Of a DNA stretch of 29,566 nucleotides, positions 17,557 through 23,858 are shown piece after piece. Numbering within the stretch: position 1 is the first letter of the stretch; every line of letters starts with the position of its first letter. Made by a program: the position numbers and the translations under genes. Source of the stretch: a virus; IMG/VR virus record IMGVR_UViG_3300030117_005135, positions 1 to 29,566 of that record; one strand, given 5' to 3'. Below the pieces are notes generated by a model. The model saw nothing but the letters and a program-made list of their open reading frames with translations, was not told the DNA's origin and did no database searches.

Positions 17557-17611
17557 TAACCAAAATCACATAGCAAATACCGTGCCAACTTAATACCTGA
17601 AAATTTAAGTA

Positions 17612-17659
17612 CCAGTCAAAATGACTGGCTCTATAAGAACCGGTCAAAACGACTGGTTC
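17612..17659. repeat. two tandem hairpins sharing a repeated unit
   Basis: Hairpin 1: CCAGTCA-AAA-TGACTGG (17612-17628). Hairpin 2: GAACCGGTC-AAAAC-GACTGGTTC (17637-17659), with one G-T wobble. The two units are direct repeats about 27 nt apart, with compensating differences that keep the stems. They may terminate or insulate convergent read-through, or be a protein-binding site. Confidence 0.7.
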
Positions 17660-17748
17660 ATAAAAACTAAATTTAACCAAACAACAATAACTTATGTCAT
17701 ATCTTCCCCTATATATAATAGAAGAACACTCCGAGGATACTACGCTAC

Positions 17749-17761
17749 AGTCCTACGGACT
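17749..17761 (+). promoter_or_regulatory. triloop DNA hairpin, candidate virion-RNAP early promoter
   Basis: AGTCC-TAC-GGACT: 5-bp stem with a 3-nt loop; on the template strand the loop reads GTA closed by C-G, the GNA triloop form. It is enclosed by a weaker outer stem (GAGGaTAC with GTACCTC). N4 virion RNAP promoters are 5-7 bp hairpins with a 3-nt loop and a purine at the centre; here the central base is T on the template, so the match is imperfect. Confidence 0.4.
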
Positions 17762-17938
17762 TCACTTCGTACCTCTACGTTAGACATATATACATATATA
17801 CTTAGGAATAGATAGTAGAAATAAATTTCCTGTAATGTATATATAATATATAATAAAAATCATAGGGAAAATTGTGCTAGTTAAGTACTAAGGTAGTACT
17901 ACATGTTTAGGAACTAAAAATTAAATATCCCCCCGGTA

Positions 17939-17951
17939 TATGCTTCGCATA
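17939..17951 (+). promoter_or_regulatory. triloop DNA hairpin upstream of the first early gene, candidate virion-RNAP promoter
   Basis: TATGC-TTC-GCATA: 5-bp stem, 3-nt loop; the template strand reads C(GAA)G, an exceptionally stable DNA mini-hairpin. Geometry matches N4 P1-P3 promoters, which would place the start near 17956, about 45 nt before the ATG at 18001. Confidence 0.5.
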
Positions 17952-18000
17952 CAAATGGGTACGTACCCCACTTAACTAGTTAACTACAAGGATATATATC

Positions 18001-18276
18001 ATGGCTAAATCTATGACTAAGCAGACTTCTCATGACAACAATGGTCAAGAGCGTATTGGATTCTTCGGTATGTTACGTGCATTGTTCTCCATGATTGGTT
18101 ATGCCTTTACATCAGGTGAACGTACTATGCGTTCGTTAGACAATGTGACTAAGGTGATGGAAGAACATTCTCATTACTGGTCAGAGTCTGAAATGCTCAA
18201 ACTTGAGTCGAAGTATCAAGACTTACAGGATGAGTTAGGTATCGAGGATGACTCAGCTAAGTCTAAATCTAATTAA
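18001..18276 (+). CDS. first early protein, unknown function
   Basis: 91 aa. A possible membrane-associated or amphipathic segment lies at residues 19-38 (IGFFGMLRALFSMIGYAFTSG), followed by a charged helix (MLKLESKYQDLQDELGIED). AAGGATAT precedes the ATG at 18001. As the first gene after the candidate early promoter it may act at once on the host; no family is recognised. Confidence 0.6.
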   Translation: MAKSMTKQTSHDNNGQERIGFFGMLRALFSMIGYAFTSGERTMRSLDNVTKVMEEHSHYWSESEMLKLESKYQDLQDELGIEDDSAKSKSN

Positions 18277-18283
18277 TATAATT

Positions 18284-18314
18284 GAGTAGCTTCGGCTACT
18301 CTCTTTTATTTTTT
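18284..18314 (+). terminator. intrinsic terminator with TTCG tetraloop
   Basis: GAGTAGC-TTCG-GCTACTC (18284-18301), followed by a T-rich tract to 18314, directly after the stop of the first early gene. Confidence 0.85.
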
Positions 18315-18571
18315 AAGAGCACACAACACAACACTATCTTAGATAGCACAGATTATTAAGATATAAATTACTATTAATATTATTAATTCTATATAGGGGA
18401 TATAGATATTTATATTGTATTACACACTGTGTATTTAGTTATTATACTCTGTGTAACTACTATGTTACTGAGTACCTTATTTACTGCATAATTAGGTTTA
18501 TCTCTATTTATATCTTATTTACTTATATATATTATTTAATATCTATTATATACTCTAAAATAATACATGAA
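18315..18571. other. AT-rich intergenic stretch
   Basis: No gene. It contains AGCACACAA (18318-18326) and AGATAGCAC (18341-18349), a pair that recurs at 25036-25084. It also contains small hairpins CTATC-TTA-GATAG (18334-18346) and TACAC-ACT-GTGTA (18421-18433). The remainder is very AT-rich and could be a middle promoter or an easily melted region. Confidence 0.5.
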
Positions 18572-18586
18572 ATATCCTTCGGATAT
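18572..18586 (+). promoter_or_regulatory. triloop DNA hairpin, candidate virion-RNAP promoter
   Basis: ATATCC-TTC-GGATAT: perfect 6-bp stem with a 3-nt loop, C(GAA)G on the template strand. It lies 28 nt before the ATG at 18614 and after a terminator, as a new transcription unit would need. No T-tract follows, which argues against a terminator. Confidence 0.5.
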
Positions 18587-18613
18587 AGGTGATACTTATA
18601 TTTGGAGACTAAT

Positions 18614-18889
18614 ATGAATTTTCCACCTGAACGTGTTGTATATGTAGAAGATGTTAATCATCTAAATGTACATGTATTAACCCTAAATGAAACCAATCAC
18701 AAATACTCTGATGAACAACGTAAAGTAGGTCAGCTTAGTTTGTTATTAGGTGATGAATGGGTAATACCAAAGTTATGGAACTTTATTAATGATACTACTC
18801 TTGAGGATGGTGTTTATCCTCGTGAAGGTTTCATTCTGTACGCAAATGTAATGCATGGTGAAGTTAATATTCATGATGATTGCGATTAA
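18614..18889 (+). CDS. small early protein of unknown function
   Basis: 91 aa from ATG 18614, which has GGAG 6 nt upstream; a TTG further upstream is less likely. It is acidic overall, with a mixed alpha/beta pattern (RVVYVEDVNHLNVHVLTLNE...QLSLLLGDEWVIPKLW). No domain is recognised. It is isolated between a candidate promoter hairpin and a terminator. Confidence 0.6.
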   Translation: MNFPPERVVYVEDVNHLNVHVLTLNETNHKYSDEQRKVGQLSLLLGDEWVIPKLWNFINDTTLEDGVYPREGFILYANVMHGEVNIHDDCD

Positions 18890-18896
18890 TCAATAG

Positions 18897-18922
18897 GGTG
18901 TCTTCGGGCACCTTATTTTTAT
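18897..18922 (+). terminator. intrinsic terminator with TTCG tetraloop
   Basis: GGTGTC-TTCG-GGCACC (18897-18912, one wobble) plus TTATTTTTATT, just after the 18614-18889 gene. Confidence 0.8.
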
Positions 18923-18935
18923 TGAGGAGATATCT

Positions 18936-19265
18936 ATGAATGGTAGTTTAAAAGTAGGTAGAGTAAGAGCTTCGCATCCTAGAACATCTAAAGTAATTCG
19001 AGTAGACAGAACTAGTGTGCTTGGTAATCCATATAAAATGTATGGTGAACATATGCGTGATGAAGTATGTGATAATTATGCTGTATGGCTCAAAGAACGT
19101 ATTAAAGCTAAAGATGAAGTAATTCTTGGTGCGTTAGAACATATCGCTGATTTAGTCTATAACGGTCATGATGTAATTATTACTTGTCACTGTACACCAA
19201 AGCGTTGTCATGCTGATGAAATTAAACGAGTAGTAGAACGAGCGTTAGTTAAATTAAAGATTTAG
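18936..19265 (+). CDS. DUF4326-family protein
   Basis: 109 aa. RVDRTSVLGNPYKM...R..VCDNYAVWLKERI and the C-terminal ITCHCTPKRCHADEIKRVVE match the DUF4326 pattern (V.R.S.LGNP....R...W...C.C.P..CH.d.l). The Cys/His cluster CHC...RCH may bind a metal. It is widespread in phages and of unknown function. The ATG at 18936 follows GAGGAGA. Confidence 0.8.
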   Translation: MNGSLKVGRVRASHPRTSKVIRVDRTSVLGNPYKMYGEHMRDEVCDNYAVWLKERIKAKDEVILGALEHIADLVYNGHDVIITCHCTPKRCHADEIKRVVERALVKLKI

Positions 19266-19271
19266 GGGTTT

Positions 19272-19287
19272 AGCGCCTTCGGGCGCT
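19272..19287 (+). terminator. TTCG tetraloop hairpin without a clear T-tract
   Basis: AGCGCC-TTCG-GGCGCT, a strong 6-bp stem. The following TGCCTTATG has few Ts, so it may be a weak terminator, a pause or an mRNA-stabilising/processing structure. Confidence 0.55.
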
Positions 19288-19317
19288 TGCCTTATGAAAT
19301 ATTAAGGAGATAGTTAC

Positions 19318-19518
19318 ATGAGTAAGCTATCAAATGAAGAAAAGATAGTTGAAGTACGGCGTAGATTACCTATGGATGGTAAGCCACATATTTACTATTG
19401 GAATGGCCACTGGAAATGTTTAGCACCAGTACACGGAACTGTATTTACAAACGGTTCATTTCAACCATGGCTTGATGCAGATAAATTTATTAAACGATTG
19501 GAGAGTAACAATGCTTGA
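19318..19518 (+). CDS. small phage protein, GKPHIYYWNGHWKC family
   Basis: 66 aa. Core GKPHIYYWNGHWKC...F..W.DADKFIKRLE. The same core occurs in the 21257-21496 product (GKPHIYFCNGVWRC...W.NAKKF), so the two are paralogues in one genome. Trp/Tyr-rich with a conserved Cys. Function unknown. The AAGGAGATAG site is good. Confidence 0.65.
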   Translation: MSKLSNEEKIVEVRRRLPMDGKPHIYYWNGHWKCLAPVHGTVFTNGSFQPWLDADKFIKRLESNNA

Positions 19519-19705
19519 TATTTTACTTTTTGTGTTTGGGTGGTTGTTAGGTTCATTCCTGTGCTACATAGCCAAAGATACAGTATGTGAACTCTGTAAG
19601 AAGCATTACAAATTAATACTAAGTGTACTTGGTAACATCATTGCAATGGCAGTTGTAATGTATTTACTAGGGTACTTTGACTTCATTTTATACACGGAGA
19701 AATAG
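19511..19705 (+). CDS. small two-TM membrane protein
   Basis: 64 aa from ATG 19511; the start overlaps the previous gene by 8 nt and has GGAGAG upstream. TM1 is about LLFVFGWLLGSFLCYI, then a Cys-containing loop (VCELCKKHYK), then TM2 about LILSVLGNIIAMAVVMYLLGYF. Early phage membrane microproteins often act in superinfection exclusion or host takeover; the role here is unknown. Confidence 0.6.
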   Translation: MLDILLFVFGWLLGSFLCYIAKDTVCELCKKHYKLILSVLGNIIAMAVVMYLLGYFDFILYTEK

Positions 19706-19707
19706 TT

Positions 19708-19917
19708 ATGTTTGATTTAACTGTATTTGAACTCTACATAGTATTTAGTTATATCTTCATGATTACCTTCTTATTTGTGCGGGTAGTACAGCTATTAAAG
19801 GCAGATATACCTGTAAGAGATTGTATAGTGCACCTTGCTGTGTACTTTGTAGCAATGGTATCAGCACCAATTTGGTTGCCTGTAATATTGGCAATAATCC
19901 TAGCAATACACACATAA
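19708..19917 (+). CDS. small two-TM membrane protein
   Basis: 69 aa. Two hydrophobic helices (about 6-27 and 44-68) are separated by a short charged loop (KADIPVRDC). It begins 2 nt after the previous stop, with GGAGAAA upstream. The pair of adjacent membrane genes may be co-expressed. No family recognised. Confidence 0.6.
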   Translation: MFDLTVFELYIVFSYIFMITFLFVRVVQLLKADIPVRDCIVHLAVYFVAMVSAPIWLPVILAIILAIHT

Positions 19918-19933
19918 ACAAGGAAATAAAATC

Positions 19934-20239
19934 ATGAAATCAATGTACATCGAAGATGCGAAAAAGAAACTATTGGAAAATGGGATGCCAATGGCATTTG
20001 TAGAGTCACTAACAACAGAACAATTAACTTGTTACTTTGATGTTCCTGTGACAACAACCAAACCAAAGGAATTACATCAGTTGAATGGTGAAGAGTATAT
20101 CGAAGCAGCGTATACGAAGTGGATCAATGACCATTTCTATATACCTGACGAACAGATAAACAAACCACATAACAAACTAATGTTCTTAGCAGCCTTTCAA
20201 TATGGTCTAACTGGATGCCAGAACGGTAATATCTTTTAG
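19934..20239 (+). CDS. small early protein of unknown function
   Basis: 101 aa. The N-terminal helix has AKKKLLENGMPMAFVESLTTEQL; the middle carries GEEYIEAAYTKWINDHFYIPDE, a pattern seen in small phage proteins. No catalytic motif or TM. AAGGAAA precedes the ATG. Confidence 0.55.
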   Translation: MKSMYIEDAKKKLLENGMPMAFVESLTTEQLTCYFDVPVTTTKPKELHQLNGEEYIEAAYTKWINDHFYIPDEQINKPHNKLMFLAAFQYGLTGCQNGNIF

Positions 20240-20249
20240 GGGTACTTGA

Positions 20250-20420
20250 ATGACATTCAAAGTAGGTGAAAAGCTTAGAGTCATTGGTGGACCTAAACTA
20301 ATAGTTAGACAACCATTCGTTATCACAGTAACTAAGGTATTTGCAGAAGGTGTAAAAGGTAAATCCTATTCAGGTATCCAAAAGTTATATTTAAACGAAG
20401 AGGTTGAACGACTACACTAA
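20250..20420 (+). CDS. small SH3-like/basic protein
   Basis: 56 aa, short of usual gene-size cutoffs. MTFKVGEKLRVIGGPKL... and a regular beta pattern suggest a small barrel (SH3-like). AGGGG lies 8 nt before the ATG, and it starts 10 nt after the previous stop. Function unknown. Confidence 0.55.
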   Translation: MTFKVGEKLRVIGGPKLIVRQPFVITVTKVFAEGVKGKSYSGIQKLYLNEEVERLH

Positions 20421-20462
20421 AGAAGTAAAACAGATTAAACATACTATTTTGGAGGACTTATT

Positions 20463-20573
20463 ATGTTTGATTACGATGAACTACTTGAAGAAGTAGGAGT
20501 ACTGGAACAAGCTGAAGAGTTACAATTGGAAGCTTGTGAATACGAGGAATTACTTGACGAAGTAGTTCTATAA
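20463..20573 (+). CDS. very acidic microprotein
   Basis: 36 aa with 14 Asp/Glu and no Lys/Arg, helical pattern (ELLEEVGVLEQAEELQLE...). GGAGG lies 8 nt before the ATG, and a terminator follows at 20590. Such proteins can mimic DNA or bind host polymerase surfaces; that is speculation. Too short for a family match. Confidence 0.5.
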   Translation: MFDYDELLEEVGVLEQAEELQLEACEYEELLDEVVL

Positions 20574-20589
20574 ATTAACTAACTTTAAG

Positions 20590-20611
20590 AAGCCCCTTCG
20601 GGGGCTTTTTT
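20590..20611 (+). terminator. intrinsic terminator with TTCG tetraloop
   Basis: AAGCCCC-TTCG-GGGGCTT followed by T residues, after the acidic microprotein gene. Confidence 0.9.
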
Positions 20612-20635
20612 GGTGTTTAGGTATAAGGAAATAAT

Positions 20636-20833
20636 ATGTCTCAAGGTAAAGCTGACAAGCTTATTCCATGTGATTTATCTTGTGTAGTACTACCAGAAGC
20701 AGAAGTAATACAGATTCTAGGTACAAAAGCGTATCCAGCTGAATTTAGGGCACGTTTAATGCGTAGCCTACAACACGTAACTACTGTGATAGCAAAAGCT
20801 GCATATAACACTAGAAAGAGATACCCAGAATAA
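20636..20833 (+). CDS. small protein of unknown function
   Basis: 65 aa. N-terminal GKADKLIPCDLSCVVLPEAEVIQILG, then a helical C-terminus (ARLMRSLQHVTTVIAKAAYNTRKRY). Basic at the end. First gene after a terminator. No domain recognised. Confidence 0.5.
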   Translation: MSQGKADKLIPCDLSCVVLPEAEVIQILGTKAYPAEFRARLMRSLQHVTTVIAKAAYNTRKRYPE

Positions 20834-20843
20834 GGAGAAACTA

Positions 20844-21251
20844 ATGTTTATTATTTCAATCTATGATCGTGAACAATTAACTGTATTACACAGAGCTTTA
20901 AATGCAGCAATCCGTAAGCATGAATTATGTGAAACACCTAAACAAGATAGAGAGCATGAATTACTGTGTGAACTATCTAGCCAAGTACAGCAATTAGTAC
21001 ACTCAAGCAGACACTCAGCCCCAAATGTAATACATGCGTTAGACGCGATAATGGCTAACCAAAACTTAGTTCAGGCAATAGCAGAAGAAAAGACTAAAGA
21101 GTGTGAAGCACTCTATCAAGCTTTAAATACCATTACGCATAGAGACACTGAATTTAATGGTGATCATGGTATTTATAATCACTTTGTGGAAGGTACTGAT
21201 TTGACTGATTATATCGGTAAAGAAATTGCAGACAAGCTACATAAGGAGTAA
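20844..21251 (+). CDS. helical protein of unknown function
   Basis: 135 aa, mainly helical (LHRALNAAIRKHELCETPKQDREHELLCELSSQVQQL). The C-terminus has a HRDTEFNGDHGIYNHF segment. AAGGAG precedes the ATG at 20844. Its stop lies inside the 19-nt repeat that forms the next gene's ribosome site. Confidence 0.55.
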   Translation: MFIISIYDREQLTVLHRALNAAIRKHELCETPKQDREHELLCELSSQVQQLVHSSRHSAPNVIHALDAIMANQNLVQAIAEEKTKECEALYQALNTITHRDTEFNGDHGIYNHFVEGTDLTDYIGKEIADKLHKE

Positions 21252-21259
21252 CACCCATG
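21241..21259 (+). repeat. first copy of a 19-nt translation-start repeat
   Basis: ataaggagtaacacccatg, identical to 21473-21491; contains a Shine-Dalgarno and ATG. The copies flank one gene, so recombination between them would remove it and leave a working start for the following gene. Confidence 0.85.
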
Positions 21260-21496
21260 AATAATGTAACTAAAACTAGCAATATACGTAGATTAGTTAC
21301 TTTTAGTTCCCGAAACATTAATTGGGGAAAACCTCACATATATTTTTGTAATGGAGTATGGAGATGTACTTGGCCTAGGTCTATCACCATGCGACATGGT
21401 GTAGCTTATGAACGGTGGGTAAATGCTAAGAAGTTTGTAAGTATATTAAATAGAAGTATCACTACTATTACTATAAGGAGTAACACCCATGGATAA
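21257..21496 (+). CDS. paralogue of the 19318-19518 protein
   Basis: 79 aa. Core WGKPHIYFCNGVWRC...Y.RWVNAKKFV aligns with GKPHIYYWNGHWKC...W.DADKFI of the 19318 product. The C-terminal 20 residues are unrelated and read through the second 19-nt repeat, overlapping the next gene by 8 nt. It may have been inserted as a cassette. Function unknown. Confidence 0.6.
   Translation: MNNVTKTSNIRRLVTFSSRNINWGKPHIYFCNGVWRCTWPRSITMRHGVAYERWVNAKKFVSILNRSITTITIRSNTHG
21473..21491 (+). repeat. second copy of the 19-nt translation-start repeat
   Basis: Exact copy of 21241-21259, ending with the ATG of the 21489 gene. Confidence 0.85.
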
Positions 21497-21791
21497 AGAA
21501 CAACGTGAATTATATAACTGGCTATGTCTATTTGTAGCAGACCATACAAAAGTTATTTTAAAATCTAATTGTGGTCTTTGTTCTAACATAGTTGCACAGG
21601 TTGGTCATAACACTTACAGAGTATTTAAACAGTATTATTACAGAGTACATCCTTCTAAATGTTTTCCAGATGAAAATACTTATTTAGAGCATAAACACCA
21701 AAATACTTTGTATGAAGGTGAGCAACTGCAACTACGTAAAGAACTGGCAAACAAAATTTTAATTCTTATCGAGGAAGACGCAAATGAGTAA
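21489..21791 (+). CDS. small early protein of unknown function
   Basis: 100 aa. MDKEQRELYNWLCLFVADH, then a Cys pair in CGLCSN, and a charged C-terminal helix. It uses the second copy of the 19-nt start repeat. No family known. Confidence 0.55.
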   Translation: MDKEQRELYNWLCLFVADHTKVILKSNCGLCSNIVAQVGHNTYRVFKQYYYRVHPSKCFPDENTYLEHKHQNTLYEGEQLQLRKELANKILILIEEDANE

Positions 21792-22086
21792 ATCAGCAAC
21801 TTTAACATTTCATATTGGGTTAGATACTTATGAGTTTCATGTAGACAATTCCCAATTAGAAGACCATCTACGTAAACTAGGTCATCCTGTTTCAAATGTG
21901 TCTTTATGCATCTTTAAAGGACAAGGACTTACATACTGGCTACGTGATAATAGTGCAGTAGTGATTTCAGCATTAGGAATGCCTAAATTAGGCTTTATTG
22001 TTTCTGAAATATGCGCTTGTGAGGAATTACTTGGTAGCGATATATCAGGAACTGATATTCAAATGTTAGTACAAGTCCATGACTAA
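21784..22086 (+). CDS. small early protein of unknown function
   Basis: 100 aa; start overlaps the previous stop by 8 nt. Alternating beta and helix with no recognised motif (LTFHIGLDTYEFHVDNSQLEDHLRKLG). Probably co-translated with its neighbours. Confidence 0.55.
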   Translation: MSKSATLTFHIGLDTYEFHVDNSQLEDHLRKLGHPVSNVSLCIFKGQGLTYWLRDNSAVVISALGMPKLGFIVSEICACEELLGSDISGTDIQMLVQVHD

Positions 22087-22252
22087 GTACCAACAGCAAT
22101 GCCTTGAACTCTACAAACACCTATCTGAATCTCAACTCTACTCACCTGACCCAGCTGAATTCCCATTACTTGCACGTATGTACGCTAATGGCAATAAGTT
22201 GGCTTGGAATGAATATCTTAATAATCGAATTGTAACCACAGGAAAACGTTAA
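22079..22252 (+). CDS. short protein, unknown function
   Basis: 57 aa. MTKYQQQCLELYKHLSESQLYSPDPAEFPLLARMYANG, helical, with a basic C-terminus (NNRIVTTGKR). Its ATG overlaps the previous gene by 8 nt, like its upstream neighbours. Confidence 0.55.
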   Translation: MTKYQQQCLELYKHLSESQLYSPDPAEFPLLARMYANGNKLAWNEYLNNRIVTTGKR

Positions 22253-22312
22253 TATGAACTACTTATGTGTTTAATACATCAAAGTATACTTAAATACAGT
22301 ACTCTGATACAG

Positions 22313-22325
22313 AATTCGCCGAATT
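22313..22325 (+). promoter_or_regulatory. triloop hairpin in a gene-free gap, weak promoter candidate
   Basis: AATTC-GCC-GAATT: 5-bp stem and 3-nt loop, with GGC on the template strand (purine at the centre, as in N4). It is followed by GGATG, as at the N4 P2 start. Single weak candidate. Confidence 0.3.
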
Positions 22326-22340
22326 GGATGAACTAGAACT

Positions 22341-22414
22341 ATGATTCTGGCTCCACAGTGAGCCACAGTCGAACGTTCTACCTCAAGTCCATACAATTAC
22401 ACTACCAGAATCAT
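22341..22414 (+). ncRNA. structured 74-nt element in the 22253-22448 gap
   Basis: A 10-bp perfect closing stem (22341-22350 with 22405-22414) encloses a hairpin TGGCTC-CACAGT-GAGCCA (22348-22365) that partly competes with it. No good reading frame runs through it and no tRNA arms form. Possible regulatory RNA or leader of the 22449 gene. Confidence 0.45.
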
Positions 22415-22418
22415 TAGA

Positions 22419-22436
22419 TGCGCTCTACGGGGCGCA
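22419..22436 (+). other. UACG-loop hairpin upstream of a ribosome site
   Basis: TGCGCTC-TACG-GGGCGCA, a UNCG-class tetraloop on a 7-bp stem. Followed by CAGGAG and the ATG at 22449, with no T-tract, so a 5' mRNA stabiliser rather than a terminator. Confidence 0.5.
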
Positions 22437-22448
22437 CAGGAGATATTT

Positions 22449-22820
22449 ATGCTTACTGAAAACCAAAAGAAATGGATTGCTGCTCTTAGAAGTGGTGAAT
22501 ATATCCAAGGGTATCATGCACTCCAAAGACCTTCTGGGGCTTTTTGTTGCTTAGGTGTTGCATGTAAAGTGTATGAAAAAAATACAGACAAAAACCTTGC
22601 AACAGGGCCACATAGCATTATTGAAGGAGGTTCTTTGTACGCACAAAAAGAGGTAATGCATTGGGTAGGACTAAGAACCGGTAAAGGTGAACCTATGAAT
22701 GAAGGTCTTTCCTTAATTGATCTTAATGACCGTGGAACTTCTTTCAATGGAATTGCGAATATTTTAGAAAACTCACCTGAAGAATACTTTGTAAGTCCTT
22801 CGGACGAAGGAGAAAATTAG
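22449..22820 (+). CDS. conserved phage protein, RSGEY.QG...CCLGV family
   Basis: 123 aa. Pattern W.AALRSGEYIQGYHALQRPSGAFCCLGVACKVY and the later LIDLNDRGTSFNGIANILE match a common phage/prophage hypothetical family with the invariant CCLGV. AGGAGA 8 nt before the ATG. Function unknown. Confidence 0.75.
   Translation: MLTENQKKWIAALRSGEYIQGYHALQRPSGAFCCLGVACKVYEKNTDKNLATGPHSIIEGGSLYAQKEVMHWVGLRTGKGEPMNEGLSLIDLNDRGTSFNGIANILENSPEEYFVSPSDEGEN
22795..22805 (+). promoter_or_regulatory. short triloop hairpin at the gene end, weak promoter candidate
   Basis: GTCC-TTC-GGAC inside the last codons of the 22449 gene, 30 nt before the next ATG. Same hairpin core and 13-nt context (aagtccttcggac) as at 25091-25103. 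The 4-bp stem is short for an N4 promoter. Confidence 0.3.
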
Positions 22821-22835
22821 TATAAGGAGACTTTT

Positions 22836-23180
22836 ATGCAAGTAGGTAAATATGGTAAATACAAGGGCCAATGGTGTCTTTGTCTTGCTGTACGTCCTAA
22901 AGGGTTATTACTTATTGTTACTGAATCTGGGCATAAACTTCAGATTGCTAGACGTAACTTTATTGTAGACCCAGCCAGTAAAAAGAATATGGCTACTATC
23001 GTTCACTACGAAGGTATCTCTTATCTGATTACTCGCACTAAACAGATCTACAGCCTTAAAACCCATCGCCTTATGAATTGGCATGAAACAGACCCAATTC
23101 GTAGAGCTATTCTTAACTTACGTGGCTTTGACCGTGTTAAACATATCTGTAAATACGCTCAAGCAAAACTAGACATATAA
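22836..23180 (+). CDS. small basic protein, possible SH3/KOW-like start
   Basis: 114 aa, strongly basic. VGKYGKYKGQWCLCLAVRPKGLLLIVTESG resembles the small beta-barrel start of KOW/SH3 nucleic-acid-binding proteins; the C-terminus is helical and basic (RRAILNLRGFDRVKHICKYAQAKL). TAAGGAGA precedes the ATG. Confidence 0.55.
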   Translation: MQVGKYGKYKGQWCLCLAVRPKGLLLIVTESGHKLQIARRNFIVDPASKKNMATIVHYEGISYLITRTKQIYSLKTHRLMNWHETDPIRRAILNLRGFDRVKHICKYAQAKLDI

Positions 23181-23189
23181 GGAATTATT

Positions 23190-23450
23190 ATGGAATTTGT
23201 CTCAATTGAATTTGTAATCCTCACCGCATTTGTGGTGGGGGTTTGCTTCGGTATAACTGTAGCAACAAGGTTAGTTAAAACAAACCAGAGTAAGTATGAT
23301 AAAGACTTAGTAAAAGACTTAGTTCAAGCTTCAGAAAAACGCTTACTCAATGACCTATCATTTAAGATTGCAGCCAGACCAAACAATGAAAGAGTACTCA
23401 CTACAGTTACTCGTTGGCTCGAAGAACAAACAGCATTAAGGAATAAGTAA
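23190..23450 (+). CDS. single-TM protein with cytoplasmic helix
   Basis: 86 aa. TM at about residues 7-26 (EFVILTAFVVGVCFGITVAT), then a charged helix (YDKDLVKDLVQASEKRLLNDL). The stop overlaps the next start (taATG). Possible early membrane effector; no family. Confidence 0.6.
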   Translation: MEFVSIEFVILTAFVVGVCFGITVATRLVKTNQSKYDKDLVKDLVQASEKRLLNDLSFKIAARPNNERVLTTVTRWLEEQTALRNK

Positions 23451-23665
23451 TGGATTACTATTATGTAGCTTGGGCCATGTACTTACTAGGTATATGGATT
23501 AATTTTGTTGGTTGGGCAAAAACACATAAATACTACTGTAGGTATCCAAAGATAATAAACACTGTTAGCTTTATATCTTGGCCTTTATTATCTTTGATTC
23601 ATTTTAGTATTGCTATTTTGATTGCTTTTTTACTTTTATGTAAAAAAGTTTTAAAGGGGGTATAG
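23450..23665 (+). CDS. small two-TM membrane protein
   Basis: 71 aa. TM1 about YYYVAWAMYLLGIWINFVGWA, TM2 about TVSFISWPLLSLIHFSIAILIAFLLL. Aromatic-rich. Overlaps the upstream stop by one base and is followed by an AAAGGGGG ribosome site for the next gene. Confidence 0.6.
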   Translation: MDYYYVAWAMYLLGIWINFVGWAKTHKYYCRYPKIINTVSFISWPLLSLIHFSIAILIAFLLLCKKVLKGV

Positions 23666-23666
23666 T

Positions 23667-23858
23667 TTGGCTTACTTTCTTAACTATCGAATTGTATGTG
23701 ATACATGCAAGCAAACTGAAGCTAGAACTGTTTCGAAATCAGTAATACAAGCTAATTCAAATTTCACTAATCAAGGTTGGGTAGTTATGGGTACTTCTTT
23801 AGAAGGTTCTAAACATACCTGCCCAAACTGCAAAGGAAATAAACATGAAATCAAATAA
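23667..23858 (+). CDS. small zinc-ribbon protein
   Basis: 63 aa from TTG 23667, which has AAAGGGGG 6 nt upstream; no ATG is better placed. CDTC at residues 11-14 and CPNC at 52-55 form a two-knuckle zinc ribbon with a 37-residue insert. Similar in kind to the 17101-17238 microprotein. Probably nucleic-acid binding. Confidence 0.6.
   Translation: MAYFLNYRIVCDTCKQTEARTVSKSVIQANSNFTNQGWVVMGTSLEGSKHTCPNCKGNKHEIK

Larger units (their letters stand above)
17557..18000. other. divergent non-coding region between late and early genes
   Basis: 444 nt with no plausible gene; two weak frames are AT-rich shadows. It holds two tandem hairpins, two triloop hairpins, AT-rich tracts, and the palindromes 17957-17968 (GGGTACGTACCC) and 17972-17983 (TTAACTAGTTAA) just before the first early gene. 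It is probably a promoter/terminus region, possibly the joined terminal repeats of a linear genome. Confidence 0.6.

Noticed and set aside
17137-17815. Plus-strand frames in and before the divergent region (17136-17333, 17621-17815)
   Set aside because: No ribosome sites; one is antisense to real genes, the other runs through hairpins and AT-rich DNA with non-protein-like composition.
22342-22413. tRNA-like element of 72 nt with a 7-bp acceptor-like stem and a D-arm-like hairpin
   Set aside because: No anticodon arm, no T-arm and no TTCRA loop could be formed, so it is listed only as a structured element.
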